Position numbers and translations under genes: made by a program. The notes below the pieces were generated by a model. The model searched no databases and was not told the DNA's origin. It saw nothing but the letters and a program-made list of their open reading frames with translations. This document shows, one piece after another, positions 34,345-43,162 of a DNA stretch of 64,000 nt. The DNA comes from Defluviitaleaceae bacterium (lineage in GTDB: Bacteria > Bacillota > Clostridia > Lachnospirales > WRAX01), in assembly GCA_009780415.1 (NCBI GenBank), contig WRAC01000001.1, forward strand, positions 1-64,000, written 5' to 3'. Numbering within the stretch: position 1 is the first letter of the stretch; each line of letters opens with the position of its first letter.

Positions 34345-36597
34345 TTACTTATCAATTAACAGCTCTCCGTCCCTAACCGCCACCTTTATTTTTCCGCCCT
34401 CCGCGGCCCTAAGCGCCGCGGTTGCCAGCTTCCGCGCTATGTCCTTGTTCACGATGCGCATAATCTCCCGCGCGCCGTATTCGCGGGACATCCCCTTCGA
34501 GGCTATCCAGTCCTCCGCGGCTTTCGTGACGTCCAGAGACAGGCCCTTCGCCTGCAGCCTGCGCCGTATTTCGTTCAGGGCCTTCCGGGTTATCGACGCC
34601 GCCATTTCGGGGCTTATGTGGTTGAACATGATCACCTCATCCAGCCGGTTGCGGAATTCGGGCGAAAACACGCGCTTTACCTCCGCGTCCAGCTCAATGC
34701 CGCCGCTGCTGCGCTCGTCAAAGCCGATAAACCGCTTGCCCAGCTCGCTGGCCCCGGCGTTCGACGTCATTATAATGATAATATTGCGGAAATCCGCCTT
34801 TTTGCCCGTGTTGTCGGTCATTGTGCCGTAATCCATCACTTGCAGCAGCATATTCATGATATCCCTGTGCGCCTTCTCTATTTCGTCCAGAAGCAGCACG
34901 GCGTGCGGGGTTTTGCGCACAGCGTCCGTCATCAGCCCGCCGTTTTCATAGCCCACGTAACCGGGCGGCGAACCGATCAGGCGGCTGACGGAATGGCTTT
35001 CCTGATACTCGCTCATATCATAGCGCAAAAGCCCGATATTCAGGCAGTTCGCAAGCTGTTTAGCGATCTCCGTCTTGCCGACCCCCGTCGGGCCTACGAA
35101 CAGCAGGCTGGCAACCGGTTTATCCGTACCGCCAAGCCCCGCGCGGGATACGCGCACAGCCGACGTTACGGCCTCGATAGCGGAGTCCTGTCCGAAAATA
35201 GTCTCCTTCAACCGCGCGTCCAGTTGCAGCAGGCTCTTTTCCTCCTGCTCGGTCACGCCCGATTCCGGGATTTTCGCCATCAGCGCAACGGTGCGCTCAA
35301 CGTCGGGTACGGCGGCTTCAATCGGCTCATTTCCGGGGTTTTTGATGCGCAGGTACGCGCCCGTTTCATCCAAAACGTCGATGGCCTTGTCCGGCAGCCG
35401 CCTGTCGCTCAGGTACCGCCCGGCAAGCTCGCAGGCGCGGTTTATGACGGATTCGTCAAAGGTAACGCCGTGGAACTCCTCGTATTTGGATTTTACGCCC
35501 ATCAGCATCTTAACGGTCTCCGCAACGTCCGGCTCCGGCACGTCTATTGACTGGAAGCGCCGCGACAAAGCCGCGTCTTTCTCGAAATATTTCCTGTACT
35601 CGTCAAATGTCGTCGCGCCTATGAATTTAAGCGTGCCCTTTTGCAAATACGGCTTCAGGATGCCCGAAGCGTCCATCGCCCCGCCGCTTACGGCCCCCGC
35701 TCCCACAACGGAGTGTATCTCGTCGATAAATACAATCGGGTTGACAAGGGACGCGCAGGCATCCAAAATGCTGATAAGCCTCTCCTCAAAGTCGCCCCGG
35801 TATTTTGTCCCCGCTAAAACGCCGCCCATCTCCAGGCTTACAATCGTCGCGCCTTTCAGCTTATCGGGGACGTCGCCGGAAGCGATAAGCTGCGCCAAGC
35901 CGTGGGTTACGGCGGTTTTGCCCACCCCCGCGTCGCCCACATGGACGGGGTTGTTCTTCACGCGGCGGCACAGGGCCTGTATGGTGCGCTCAAGGAGCTC
36001 CCCGCGCCCGATCAGCGGGTCAAGCTGCCCCTCCCGCGCCATTTTTGTCAGGTCAACGGTGTACGCGGAGAGGGTTTCGGCGGCGGACACGGCCTTCTGA
36101 GCCGCCGTCTGCGCCGTCGCCTTCGCGTCCTTTTTCGCGCCGTGTGATATATGGCGCAAAAGCTTCAGCTTCGTCACGCCGTTTTTATTCAGGATGTAGA
36201 CGGCGAAGCATTCGGGCAGATGGTATATCGCCGCCAGGATATCGCCCAGCGCGACCTCTTCCTTGCCCGCGCCCGACGCGCTCCCCGCGGCGATCTCGAA
36301 CATCTTCATAAACGCGAAGCTCTCAATCGGCACATCCGGCAAAACCGTCGATTTCGCGTACTCATTATCCGTATCGGGCGCGGTGCTCAGTTTGGTCATA
36401 TAACGCCTGAAATAATCCTCAATGCTCGCCGAAATGCCGTTAATCACGCCGCCGCTGGCCTCCAGCATGGATTTGCCCGCGTCGAACATAAGCGCCGCGT
36501 ACAAAAAATGCTCCGGGGTCAAAAATTCGTGAAGCTGCATCTTCGCCTCGTTAAAGGCAACGATGTATATTTGGTTGGAAATGCTGTCCAGTTTCAT
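34345..36597 (-). CDS. clpA: ATP-dependent Clp protease ATPase subunit ClpA
   Basis: 750 residues, AAA+ unfoldase feeding ClpP. N-domain (about 1-150) with LTPEHFLYAAL; D1 Walker A GDAGVGKT and GTKYRGDFEERL; D2 Walker A GPTGVGKTEIAKQLA and Walker B 'AVLLLDEIEKAH'; a C-terminal region ending 'AREIMRIVNKDIARKLA'. It is the ClpA class (no middle coiled coil of ClpB/ClpC). ClpS starts upstream with an ATGA overlap, the usual clpS-clpA arrangement. One odd point: D1 reads NNPVHVGDAG where most have NNPLLVGEPG. Confidence 0.96.
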   Translation of the reverse strand: MKLDSISNQIYIVAFNEAKMQLHEFLTPEHFLYAALMFDAGKSMLEASGGVINGISASIEDYFRRYMTKLSTAPDTDNEYAKSTVLPDVPIESFAFMKMFEIAAGSASGAGKEEVALGDILAAIYHLPECFAVYILNKNGVTKLKLLRHISHGAKKDAKATAQTAAQKAVSAAETLSAYTVDLTKMAREGQLDPLIGRGELLERTIQALCRRVKNNPVHVGDAGVGKTAVTHGLAQLIASGDVPDKLKGATIVSLEMGGVLAGTKYRGDFEERLISILDACASLVNPIVFIDEIHSVVGAGAVSGGAMDASGILKPYLQKGTLKFIGATTFDEYRKYFEKDAALSRRFQSIDVPEPDVAETVKMLMGVKSKYEEFHGVTFDESVINRACELAGRYLSDRRLPDKAIDVLDETGAYLRIKNPGNEPIEAAVPDVERTVALMAKIPESGVTEQEEKSLLQLDARLKETIFGQDSAIEAVTSAVRVSRAGLGGTDKPVASLLFVGPTGVGKTEIAKQLANCLNIGLLRYDMSEYQESHSVSRLIGSPPGYVGYENGGLMTDAVRKTPHAVLLLDEIEKAHRDIMNMLLQVMDYGTMTDNTGKKADFRNIIIIMTSNAGASELGKRFIGFDERSSGGIELDAEVKRVFSPEFRNRLDEVIMFNHISPEMAASITRKALNEIRRRLQAKGLSLDVTKAAEDWIASKGMSREYGAREIMRIVNKDIARKLATAALRAAEGGKIKVAVRDGELLIDK

Positions 36598-36914
36598 CTG
36601 CCTGTAGCCTCCATTACCGAGACCCTTAGCGGGAAATTCTTCTCCTCGGCCATCCTTTCGGCCAGAAGCCGCTTCGTGACGGCGATATCAAAGGGATAAA
36701 CCCCCGCGACGCCCTCACCGTTGATATGCACGTCGGTCATGATACGCGCGGCTTCCTCCGCCTGTTTCTGAAAAACGCGCATAAGCACGGCCACCACGAA
36801 ATCCATGGTGGTGTAGTCGTCGTTGTGCAAAACGACCGCGTAAAGGTTCGGTTCCCTCAGTTCCGGCATAAACGCGTTCCCGCGCTCCTCAATTCTACGG
36901 GTTTCGCCCGGCAT
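36594..36914 (-). CDS. clpS: ClpS adaptor
   Basis: 106 residues. ClpS core with NLYAVVLHNDDYTTMDFVV and FQKQAEEAARIMTDVHINGEGV; it binds N-degron residues and hands them to ClpA. An N-terminal extension of about 30 residues precedes the core. ATG 36914 has GGAG seven bases ahead; an earlier in-frame start lacks a site. Couples to clpA by ATGA. Confidence 0.95.
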   Translation of the reverse strand: MPGETRRIEERGNAFMPELREPNLYAVVLHNDDYTTMDFVVAVLMRVFQKQAEEAARIMTDVHINGEGVAGVYPFDIAVTKRLLAERMAEEKNFPLRVSVMEATGR

Positions 36915-36948
36915 ATAAATGCTCCTTTTTTCGCATAGCAAATATATA

Positions 36949-36978
36949 TTGATTTTACCACCAGTTATCTGTTACAAT
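36949..36978 (+). promoter_or_regulatory. promoter of the 37008 gene
   Basis: TTGATT (36949-36954), 18 bases, TACAAT (36973-36978), 29 bases before the ATG. Confidence 0.55.
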
Positions 36979-37007
36979 CAATACTAAACTTTTTATCGGA
37001 GATTCGG

Positions 37008-38630
37008 ATGCTAAACATAAGCGAAATTGATAATGAATATTACAATTATCTGGGCATGGTGGCGGGCTTGTTCACCGAGCAATGGGAAGGGGCAATTGAG
37101 TTCCTGCGCCGTAAAACGCCGAGAAACATCAAAAAGCTTGACGCCTACATGCCCATTATATACCGCCGCTGGTATTTCAGCTCCCTGACCGAGGATTCCC
37201 TGCTGTCGCCCGCAAACCTTATCGCCGTGCTGAACCGCCACTACGGGCTGCCCGAAACCGCGGCCCTGCGCCTTTGCCAAAAGCCCGGAAAAAAAGGGTT
37301 TGAATACAGCCTGACATTCTTCGAGGCCGAAAACCACCCCCTGATAGCAGACCTGAAACATTTGATGGAAAACATAGGGCCGACATACGACGCCGCGGAG
37401 CCGGGAAACTGGAACCTTCAAGGCCTTACCATGCGCGACGGCGAATACCTGCGTTTCCTGCACAGCCTTGCCCTGAACCTGCGGCTTGCAAAGAAAATGC
37501 CGTCCGTCGGCAGAGCCGTGGGCATGGTGAACAGCACGTGGAAAGCGTTTTTCGATAACGAGCCCGAATCGGTGCTTAAAAGGCTTGCCGGCGCGGTATT
37601 GGACATTTGCATCGAGGCCCTTGGCGAGATTCTTCCCCTTAAAAAAACATATAAACAAAAAATGATGAGGTACTTTACAAACCCGAAACCCGTGGACGAG
37701 ATATTCAACGACCTGTTTGCCGATTCGGGCATAGATATTATAGGGCTTTTTAACGAGTTTGACTACAGCGCCGAGTTACTTGACGAATTGAACGATGATT
37801 TTGACGGCTCAAGTAAAAACACGGGGCTTGCAAGCCTGCACGCGGATATCATGAGCGGGGCGTTTTTTATGGGCGTGCAGCTTGACCGCCTGTTTTTTAC
37901 GCCCCTTGCCTACTACTGCCGGTTTATCCAGCCCCTGTACATCCTGCCCTGCAATGTCAAAAATGAGCTTGAGTGCATGCTGGACATGCTTGGGCAGAAA
38001 AAAAACGCGGTAAAAAACGATGGGTTTGATGAGCTGGACGTTTTGTCCATGGTCTACTCGCCCTGCACAATATACGCGCTGACCGCGCTTGGCTTCGACA
38101 TTGCCGGGGAGGGCGCCAGTAACACGGAAAAGGTCTTTTTGCCGCCCGACACGCCGGTCAAGGCGATTATACCGGAGCTGCGCGGGCTTGTGAGCCGCAG
38201 TTTTGAGAAGGGCGGTGAATGCGACGTTGTGACCGTTAAAATCATACCGCGCGGCTTCAAAAGCTTCTGGGTGAACGCGGAGCTTGACGCCGCGATGCCC
38301 CTGAACGCCCTGCACCTCTTTATCTGCGCGAATTTCAGCATAATTCCGGGCCATGACTACAGCTTTTACCCCGGGCGGGGCGAGAACCCCTTTGCCGAGT
38401 ACACCAACCGCCCGCCGCGCAAATCCCGGCTCTCCGCCCCGCGTGAGAACACGCCCGCCAAGACGAAAATCGCGGATCTGGCCTCCCAGCCGGGCGACGC
38501 GATTTTTCACAAAATCGATTTTCAGGACCGTGAGATGCATTTCGACATCACAATCATGAAAACAGAGCGCAAGTCCGCCGATTCCCTGCCAAGGATCGCG
38601 CGGCGCGGAAAGGGGTATACGGAACAATGA
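37008..38630 (+). CDS. protein with C-terminal pRiA4b ORF-3-like domain
   Basis: 540 residues, soluble. The first 400 residues are mainly helical and unrecognised (YYNYLGMVAGLFTEQWEGAI; 'ELLDELNDDFDG'). From about residue 400, 'VVTVKIIPRGFKSFWVNAELDAAMPLNALHLFICANFSIIPGHDYSFYPG' fits the pRiA4b ORF-3/IS1096 TnpR-like domain. A basic, disordered tail ends the protein. GGAG is six bases before the ATG; the stop overlaps the DUF4364 gene by ATGA, so the two are coupled. No transposase is nearby, so the mobile-element link is only historical. Confidence 0.65.
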   Translation: MLNISEIDNEYYNYLGMVAGLFTEQWEGAIEFLRRKTPRNIKKLDAYMPIIYRRWYFSSLTEDSLLSPANLIAVLNRHYGLPETAALRLCQKPGKKGFEYSLTFFEAENHPLIADLKHLMENIGPTYDAAEPGNWNLQGLTMRDGEYLRFLHSLALNLRLAKKMPSVGRAVGMVNSTWKAFFDNEPESVLKRLAGAVLDICIEALGEILPLKKTYKQKMMRYFTNPKPVDEIFNDLFADSGIDIIGLFNEFDYSAELLDELNDDFDGSSKNTGLASLHADIMSGAFFMGVQLDRLFFTPLAYYCRFIQPLYILPCNVKNELECMLDMLGQKKNAVKNDGFDELDVLSMVYSPCTIYALTALGFDIAGEGASNTEKVFLPPDTPVKAIIPELRGLVSRSFEKGGECDVVTVKIIPRGFKSFWVNAELDAAMPLNALHLFICANFSIIPGHDYSFYPGRGENPFAEYTNRPPRKSRLSAPRENTPAKTKIADLASQPGDAIFHKIDFQDREMHFDITIMKTERKSADSLPRIARRGKGYTEQ

Positions 38631-39181
38631 TCCAGCAGAATCTATATCCCGACGAGGAAAACAGCGACGCTCAGCTAACCAAAAAAATAACGCTTCTGTA
38701 CCTTGTCAATAAATTTGATATCCCGCTTGCTTCCACTCATATCACGCAGTTCGCATTAGAACAGGGATTAATGAACTATTACCAGGTTTTGACATATTTA
38801 CAGGAAATGGTGGATGTGGGATATCTTGACAAATCCTCAAACCACGGCTCAAACCATTTCACTATCACGGGCGACGGCGCGGCGGCCCTGGAATCCTTTA
38901 TCAAGCTTGTAAACAACGACGTGAAAAATAAGGTAACAAAATTCGCCGGCGAAAACCGGCGAAATGTTAAAAAGGACTTTGAAAATATCGCGAATCATTT
39001 CTATGACCGCACTACAAAGGAATATATAGTAAAATGCGGCGTTTACGAAGAGGATATGACCTTGATGGAGCTGAACCTCTCCGTGGTGTCCAAGGAGCAG
39101 GCCGTGGCGATCTGCACGAACTGGAAGGCCAATGTGGCGGGGCTGTACGGTGAGATATTAGGGCTTCTGCTGAAAAATTAA
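38627..39181 (+). CDS. DUF4364 winged-helix protein
   Basis: 184 residues. LTKKITLLYLVNKFDIPLAS, then QFALEQGLMNYYQVLTYLQEMVDVGYL is a winged-helix DNA-binding pattern, followed by a C-terminal alpha/beta part with KEYIVKCGVYEEDMTLMELNLSV. This is the DUF4364 family, common in Clostridia near nucleotide and stress genes. Likely a small transcriptional regulator; target unknown. Its 3' end overlaps the convergent zinc-ribbon gene by four bases. Confidence 0.85.
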   Translation: MIQQNLYPDEENSDAQLTKKITLLYLVNKFDIPLASTHITQFALEQGLMNYYQVLTYLQEMVDVGYLDKSSNHGSNHFTITGDGAAALESFIKLVNNDVKNKVTKFAGENRRNVKKDFENIANHFYDRTTKEYIVKCGVYEEDMTLMELNLSVVSKEQAVAICTNWKANVAGLYGEILGLLLKN

Positions 39182-39765
39182 CTATGTACATCCTCGGCAT
39201 ACTTTTCATTTCCGCATATGCCGCACAGCCATATTTTTTTAGCGGGAGCCTCTTCCCCGCGGTGTCCCGGCCCTTCGGGTATTTGGCCGCGCAAGGTTTC
39301 TATCGCCTGCGTTACGGCTCCGCATCCGGCGCAGGGCGCCTCCAAGGCTTTTTCCCGCGCGGCGGCTTGCTCTTTTTCCTTCTGTTCGGCGGCTTCCCTC
39401 CGCCCTCTTTGCTCCGCCGCTTCCGCTTCCATTTTCTCCAGTTTTTCCTTTTCCTTCATCTGCGCGACTTTTATTTGATGGTTAGCGACCGTTACGGGGT
39501 AAGCCGCGAGATTATAACCGCAATCGGGATTCGGGCATTTCCTGGATTTGACGTAAACGCCCTCCCTGCCGCAGTCCGGGCAGACCACAAGGTTCTGCGG
39601 CGGCAAAGCCTGCTCGGGCTTTTGATTCGCGGGTATTTTAAACAAGCGTTTGCGGTATCTCCATTTCAGTCCAAAATTAGTGCTGAAGCCCGCCAATTCC
39701 AATAAATTTATGACGGCTACCGCCAAAGCGATGGCGGCCATCAGCCCCGCTATCAGCTTCCCCAT
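39178..39765 (-). CDS. membrane protein with two zinc ribbons and a coiled coil
   Basis: 195 residues. N-terminal helix (about 4-25), then a zinc ribbon VVCPDCGREGVYVKSRKCPNPDCGYN, a long charged coiled coil (AQMKEKEKLEKMEAEAAEQRGRREAAEQKEKEQ in outline), and a second ribbon CAGCGAVT...IWLCGICGNEKYA. Unknown function; the ribbons suggest protein or nucleic-acid contacts next to the membrane. It ends four bases inside the DUF4364 gene. Confidence 0.7.
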   Translation of the reverse strand: MGKLIAGLMAAIALAVAVINLLELAGFSTNFGLKWRYRKRLFKIPANQKPEQALPPQNLVVCPDCGREGVYVKSRKCPNPDCGYNLAAYPVTVANHQIKVAQMKEKEKLEKMEAEAAEQRGRREAAEQKEKEQAAAREKALEAPCAGCGAVTQAIETLRGQIPEGPGHRGEEAPAKKIWLCGICGNEKYAEDVHS

Positions 39766-39783
39766 TCCAAACCCTCCCGATAC

Positions 39784-40476
39784 TTAGGGTGTATTCTGCC
39801 TCTGCTTCCCCCAAGCCTCCGCCAGCCCGGCTTCCATCCTTGCCAGAACCGCTTTTGTCTGGGGTTTGTTATGCCCCGATACGCAAAAATCGAAATCGTA
39901 TCTTTTGTAGGTTTCGATAAGTTTCCGGAAAGTCTCCATATCCGTGTCGATCCACGGCACAATTTCCTCTTCCGTGTCGCCGATGTTGTCCCCGGCGTGC
40001 AGAACCTTGTCAACCGCGTCATAAACGCTTATGCAGTCCGCCGAGTGGCCCGGCGAGTGGAAAATGACGACCCCGTCCTCCGGGAAGCGTATCTCGCCTT
40101 CAAACACCGTATTTGGCAGGCATTTGCGCATTTCGCCGTCCTTGTATTTCGCGCATCCCCTGTCTATTTCATCCCAATTTTTCTCTATTAACTCACGGCA
40201 TGCCGAATGGGCGATTATAAAGCTTTTCTCAAAAACAAAGTTTCCAAAGATATGATCCCAATGCCAATGGGTATTGACGGCAATAACCGGCTTCCCGTCA
40301 TTGGCGGTATATTCAAGGACCGGCGCGACACTGCCGCTGCCAAGCCCCGTATCTATCACATAATTGTATTTATTCCCCAAAATAAGCCCCAGGTTCAAAT
40401 CGTAGCCCTCGCCCATGGGCTGGGTGAACATAATGTTGCGTTCGGTAATTTTAACGGGCTTCATTGCCGGTTTCAT
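39784..40476 (-). CDS. MBL-fold metallohydrolase
   Basis: 230 residues, metallo-beta-lactamase fold. HWHWDHIFGN is the HxHxDH metal motif; further ligands are H in HSPGHSADC, D in HAGDNIGD and H in CVSGHNKP. Members are glyoxalase II-like or unspecific esterases/hydrolases; substrate not readable. Its ATG overlaps the glyQS stop (TAATG), so it is translated from the synthetase message; ATG 40464 is also possible. Confidence 0.93.
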   Translation of the reverse strand: MKPAMKPVKITERNIMFTQPMGEGYDLNLGLILGNKYNYVIDTGLGSGSVAPVLEYTANDGKPVIAVNTHWHWDHIFGNFVFEKSFIIAHSACRELIEKNWDEIDRGCAKYKDGEMRKCLPNTVFEGEIRFPEDGVVIFHSPGHSADCISVYDAVDKVLHAGDNIGDTEEEIVPWIDTDMETFRKLIETYKRYDFDFCVSGHNKPQTKAVLARMEAGLAEAWGKQRQNTP

Positions 40477-41858
40477 TAATATTTCAACCTTTCAGCCAAA
40501 TATGCTTTAAGCTCCGCAACGGCGACACGCTCCTGCTTCATGCTGTCGCGCTCGCGTATGGTTACGCGGTTGTCCGTCTGCGAATCGAAATCGTAGGTTA
40601 TGCAGAACGGCGTGCCTATCTCGTCCTGGCGGCGGTAGCGCTTGCCGATGGAGGACGCGTCGTCGAAATCGCAGTTCCATTCCGCGCGCAAATCCCTGTA
40701 AATCTTATAGGCGTCCTCGGAAAGCTTCTTTGAAAGCGGCAGAACCGCGGCTTTTACGGGCGCAAGGGCGGGATGCAGGCGCAGGACTATGCGGATATCT
40801 TCCTTTTCGCCCTCGGCGGCAAGGTTCTCCTCGTCGTAAGCGCCGCAGAAAAACGCCAGAAGCATACGGTCCACGCCCAGCGCCGGCTCTATTACGTACG
40901 GGATGTAGCGACGGTTTTGCTCCTGGTCGAAGTAGGTCATGTCCTCGATGCTGTGCTCGTTGTGGGCCTTCAAGTCAAAGTCCGTGCGGTCGGCGATGCC
41001 CCACAGCTCGCCCCAGCCGAAGGGGAACAGGAATTCGATGTCCGACGTGGCCTTGGAGTAATGGGACAGCTCCTCCGCCTCATGGTCGCGCACGCGGAAG
41101 TTGGATTCCTTTAAACCCAAGCCCTTCACCCAGTCTATGCAGAAATTCTTCCAGTATTCAAACCATTCGAGGTCCGTTTCAGGCTCGCAAAAAAACTGCA
41201 TCTCCATCTGCTCAAACTCGCGGGTGCGGAAAATGAAGTTTCCGGGCGTTATCTCGTTGCGGAAGCTCTTGCCTATCTGCGCTATGCCGAAGGGCACCTT
41301 TAACCTTGACGTGCGCTGGACGTTCTTAAAGTTGACGAAAATGCCCTGGGCCGTCTCGGGACGCAGGTAAACCACGTTCGCCGTATCCTCCGTAACGCCC
41401 TGAAATGTCTTAAACATCATGTTAAACTTGCGGATATCGGTAAAATCATAACCCTTGCAGCTTGGGCAGCAGATTTTCTTCTCCGCGATATAAGCCTTCA
41501 TGTCAGCGTCGCTCATCGCGCCCGCGTTTACCGTTATCCCGTTCGCTTCGGCGTAGTCCTCAATCAGTTTGTCCGCGCGGAAGCGCTCCTTGCACTTGCG
41601 GCAGTCCATCAGCGGGTCGGCGAAGCCGGCCAAATGCCCGGAAGCCGCCCACACCTTGGGATTCATAAGAATCGCCGCGTCCAGGCCCACGATATTTTCG
41701 TTCTCCTGCACAAACTTTTTCCACCACGCGCGTTTAACGTTGTTTTTCAGCTCCACGCCCAGCGGGCCGTAGTCCCATGTGTTCGCCAGGCCGCCGTAAA
41801 TCTCCGAACCCGGATATATAAAACCTCTATTTTTCGCAAGAGCCACGATTTTATCCAT
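40476..41858 (-). CDS. glyQS: glycyl-tRNA synthetase (dimeric, GlyQS)
   Basis: 460 residues, single-chain alpha2-type enzyme, class [25 protein letters not shown] start; motif 2 '[25 protein letters not shown]'; motif 3 region '[10 protein letters not shown]'; C-terminal anticodon domain. An insert with CRKCKERF and CPSCKGY gives a zinc-binding site. ATG 41858 has GAGGAGG eleven bases ahead; further start codons in frame lie upstream. The leader is short and shows no T-box. Confidence 0.97.
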   Translation of the reverse strand: MDKIVALAKNRGFIYPGSEIYGGLANTWDYGPLGVELKNNVKRAWWKKFVQENENIVGLDAAILMNPKVWAASGHLAGFADPLMDCRKCKERFRADKLIEDYAEANGITVNAGAMSDADMKAYIAEKKICCPSCKGYDFTDIRKFNMMFKTFQGVTEDTANVVYLRPETAQGIFVNFKNVQRTSRLKVPFGIAQIGKSFRNEITPGNFIFRTREFEQMEMQFFCEPETDLEWFEYWKNFCIDWVKGLGLKESNFRVRDHEAEELSHYSKATSDIEFLFPFGWGELWGIADRTDFDLKAHNEHSIEDMTYFDQEQNRRYIPYVIEPALGVDRMLLAFFCGAYDEENLAAEGEKEDIRIVLRLHPALAPVKAAVLPLSKKLSEDAYKIYRDLRAEWNCDFDDASSIGKRYRRQDEIGTPFCITYDFDSQTDNRVTIRERDSMKQERVAVAELKAYLAERLKY

Positions 41859-41889
41859 TATCTGAAATGCCTCCTCAATAATTCCGTCT

Positions 41890-41918
41890 ATTATACCACA
41901 CAGGCGAAAAAAAAGCAA
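41890..41918 (-). promoter_or_regulatory. promoter of glyQS
   Basis: Minus strand: TTGCTT (41913-41918), 17 bases, TGG-TATAAT (extended -10; TATAAT 41890-41895). It lies just before the Hol-Tox promoter on the other strand. Confidence 0.7.
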
Positions 41919-41922
41919 GGCA

Positions 41923-41951
41923 TTGCGCCGGCTTTAATTTTATGTTATTAT
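41923..41951 (+). promoter_or_regulatory. promoter of the Hol-Tox mRNA
   Basis: TTGCGC (41923-41928), 17 bases, TATTAT (41946-41951), about 60 bases before the toxin ATG. Confidence 0.6.
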
Positions 41952-42011
41952 TTTCTTGTAGGTAGTGAAAGCAGACAGGCGAGCCTAACATCTTGTTAGG
42001 AGGTGATGCCG

Positions 42012-42101
42012 ATGAAAAAGAACGTTGACCTTTTTACTTTATTATTCGCGTTCGGTATCTTTTTGTTGGCGTTGCTCACTTTTATCTTTTCTTTCGGATA
42101 A
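42012..42101 (+). CDS. 29-residue holin-like (Hol-Tox) type I toxin
   Basis: 29 residues: a charged start, then a single hydrophobic helix (FTLLFAFGIFLLALLTFIFS), as in the putative holin-like toxin family of Firmicutes. ATG 42012 has AGGAGGTG six bases ahead; the stop is at 42099-42101. In the leader, CCTAACA (41984-41990) can pair with TGTTAGG (41994-42000) whose last bases belong to the ribosome site, so folding could hide it. Directly downstream is a symmetrical hairpin and an antisense RNA. Toxicity is inferred from family. Confidence 0.85.
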   Translation: MKKNVDLFTLLFAFGIFLLALLTFIFSFG

Positions 42102-42109
42102 AAAGTAAT

Positions 42110-42138
42110 CCACTCTGCTACTACCAATAGCAGAGTGG
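42110..42138. terminator. shared hairpin between toxin mRNA and antisense RNA
   Basis: Perfect 11-bp inverted repeat CCACTCTGCTA/TAGCAGAGTGG around a seven-base loop. It can end both the toxin mRNA and the antisense RNA, and in both transcripts it is the region of complementarity. Confidence 0.85.
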
Positions 42139-42165
42139 ACAAAGCAACACGCATTTTGCTATAAT
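42136..42165 (+). promoter_or_regulatory. possible promoter of the ptb-buk block
   Basis: TGGACA (42136-42141), 18 bases, TGC-TATAAT (TATAAT 42160-42165) with an extended -10, about 80 bases before the ptb start. It lies within the Hol-Tox antisense region. Confidence 0.5.
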
Positions 42166-42200
42166 GTAGGTTCGCCACCGGTGAATAGCTACCTACACTT

Positions 42201-42228
42201 ATTATAACACAGATTTATTAAATGTAAA
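42201..42228 (-). promoter_or_regulatory. promoter of the Hol-Tox antisense RNA
   Basis: Minus strand: TTTACA (42223-42228), 16 bases, TGT-TATAAT (TATAAT 42201-42206), extended -10. Confidence 0.7.
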
Positions 42229-42245
42229 CAGAAATTTTCGGGAGA

Positions 42246-43160
42246 GTGTTCGCGATAGATGCGTTGAATAATCTGCTTCCGCGGCTGCGGGGGCAAGGGA
42301 AAAAAGTTGTGGCGGTAGCCGCCGCCGCCGACGCGCATGTCCTTGAGTCCGCCGCGCGCGCCCGGGAGCTGGGAATCGCGGATTTTGCGCTGTTCGGGGA
42401 CGTTGGGAAAATAAAGGATATCTGCGCGGGGCTGGGCGTTGACCACGGATTGTTCGAGCTGGTTCAGGCAGATACGGACGCCTGCGCCGCAAGCCTCGCC
42501 GTCAGCCATGTCGCCCGCGGCAAGGCAAGCGCCATCATGAAGGGTTTGTGTGAAACCTCAACCATCATAAAAGCCGCCCTGGATAAGGAACACGGCATCC
42601 GCGCAAGCCGCCGGCTCTCGCATATGGCGATGTTCGCGCTGCCCGCGGAATTTTACCATAAACCGCTGTACGTCACGGACGCGGCGGTTAATATCGCGCC
42701 GGATTTTGAGCTTATGAAGGAGATCATCGAAAACGCCGTGAACGCGGTGAAAAGCCTTGGCCTTGCGGAGCCTAAGGTTGCTTTGATTGCGGCTAAGGAA
42801 AAATCCGACCCTAAAATGCCCGTTACCCTGGAGTTTGACGAGTTGACCAAGCTTAACGAAGCAGGCTGGCTGCCGGGCTGTTCTGTGCGGGGGCCGCTGG
42901 CGCTGGACTGCGCCGTATCGCTGGAGGCCGCAAAAACCAAGGGCTTGGACGGCCCCGTGATAGGCGACGCGGACATTATTTTCTGCCCGGATATAGAGGC
43001 CGGAAATGTGCTGTACAAATCCCTGACCATGTTCACAAAAGCGGCCGCAGGCGGCGTAATCCTGGGCGCGAAGGCGCCCGTCATCCTCACCTCGCGCTCC
43101 GACTCCGCCGGCAACAAGCTCCTATCCATCGCGCTTGGCGCGCTTATTAAAGGAGAATAA
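42246..43160 (+). CDS. ptb: phosphate butyryltransferase
   Basis: 304 residues. Exchanges CoA of butyryl- or branched-chain acyl-CoA for phosphate. Family signs: HVARGKASAIMKGLCETSTI, the RRLSHMAMFALP segment, and the C-terminal GVILGAKAPVILTSRSDSA of the phosphotransacetylase/butyrylase group. Start is GTG 42246 but GGGAG abuts it; ATA 42255 would have better spacing. It is three bases from buk and opens the block that runs to vorC. Confidence 0.95.
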   Translation: MFAIDALNNLLPRLRGQGKKVVAVAAAADAHVLESAARARELGIADFALFGDVGKIKDICAGLGVDHGLFELVQADTDACAASLAVSHVARGKASAIMKGLCETSTIIKAALDKEHGIRASRRLSHMAMFALPAEFYHKPLYVTDAAVNIAPDFELMKEIIENAVNAVKSLGLAEPKVALIAAKEKSDPKMPVTLEFDELTKLNEAGWLPGCSVRGPLALDCAVSLEAAKTKGLDGPVIGDADIIFCPDIEAGNVLYKSLTMFTKAAAGGVILGAKAPVILTSRSDSAGNKLLSIALGALIKGE

Positions 43161-43162
43161 AT

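Larger units (their letters stand above)
42099..42197 (-). ncRNA. candidate antisense antitoxin RNA of Hol-Tox
   Basis: A minus-strand RNA from about 42197 to about 42099. Its 5' part forms the stem GTAGGT...ACCTAC with inner TTCACC/GGTGgcGAA pairs, and it ends at hairpin CCACTCTGCTA (42138-42128)/TAGCAGAGTGG (42120-42110) followed by ATTACTTTTT. The terminator overlaps the region just after the toxin stop. About 98 bases. Layout matches other Hol-Tox loci; no expression data. Confidence 0.7.

Noticed and set aside
37008-38630. Mobile element suggested by the pRiA4b ORF-3-like domain
   Set aside because: No transposase, terminal repeats or target duplication are near; the domain alone is not evidence of mobility.
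41859-42000. T-box riboswitch upstream of glyQS
   Set aside because: The glyQS leader is only about 25 bases after a recognisable promoter and lacks the T-box sequence; the hairpins further right belong to the Hol-Tox locus.
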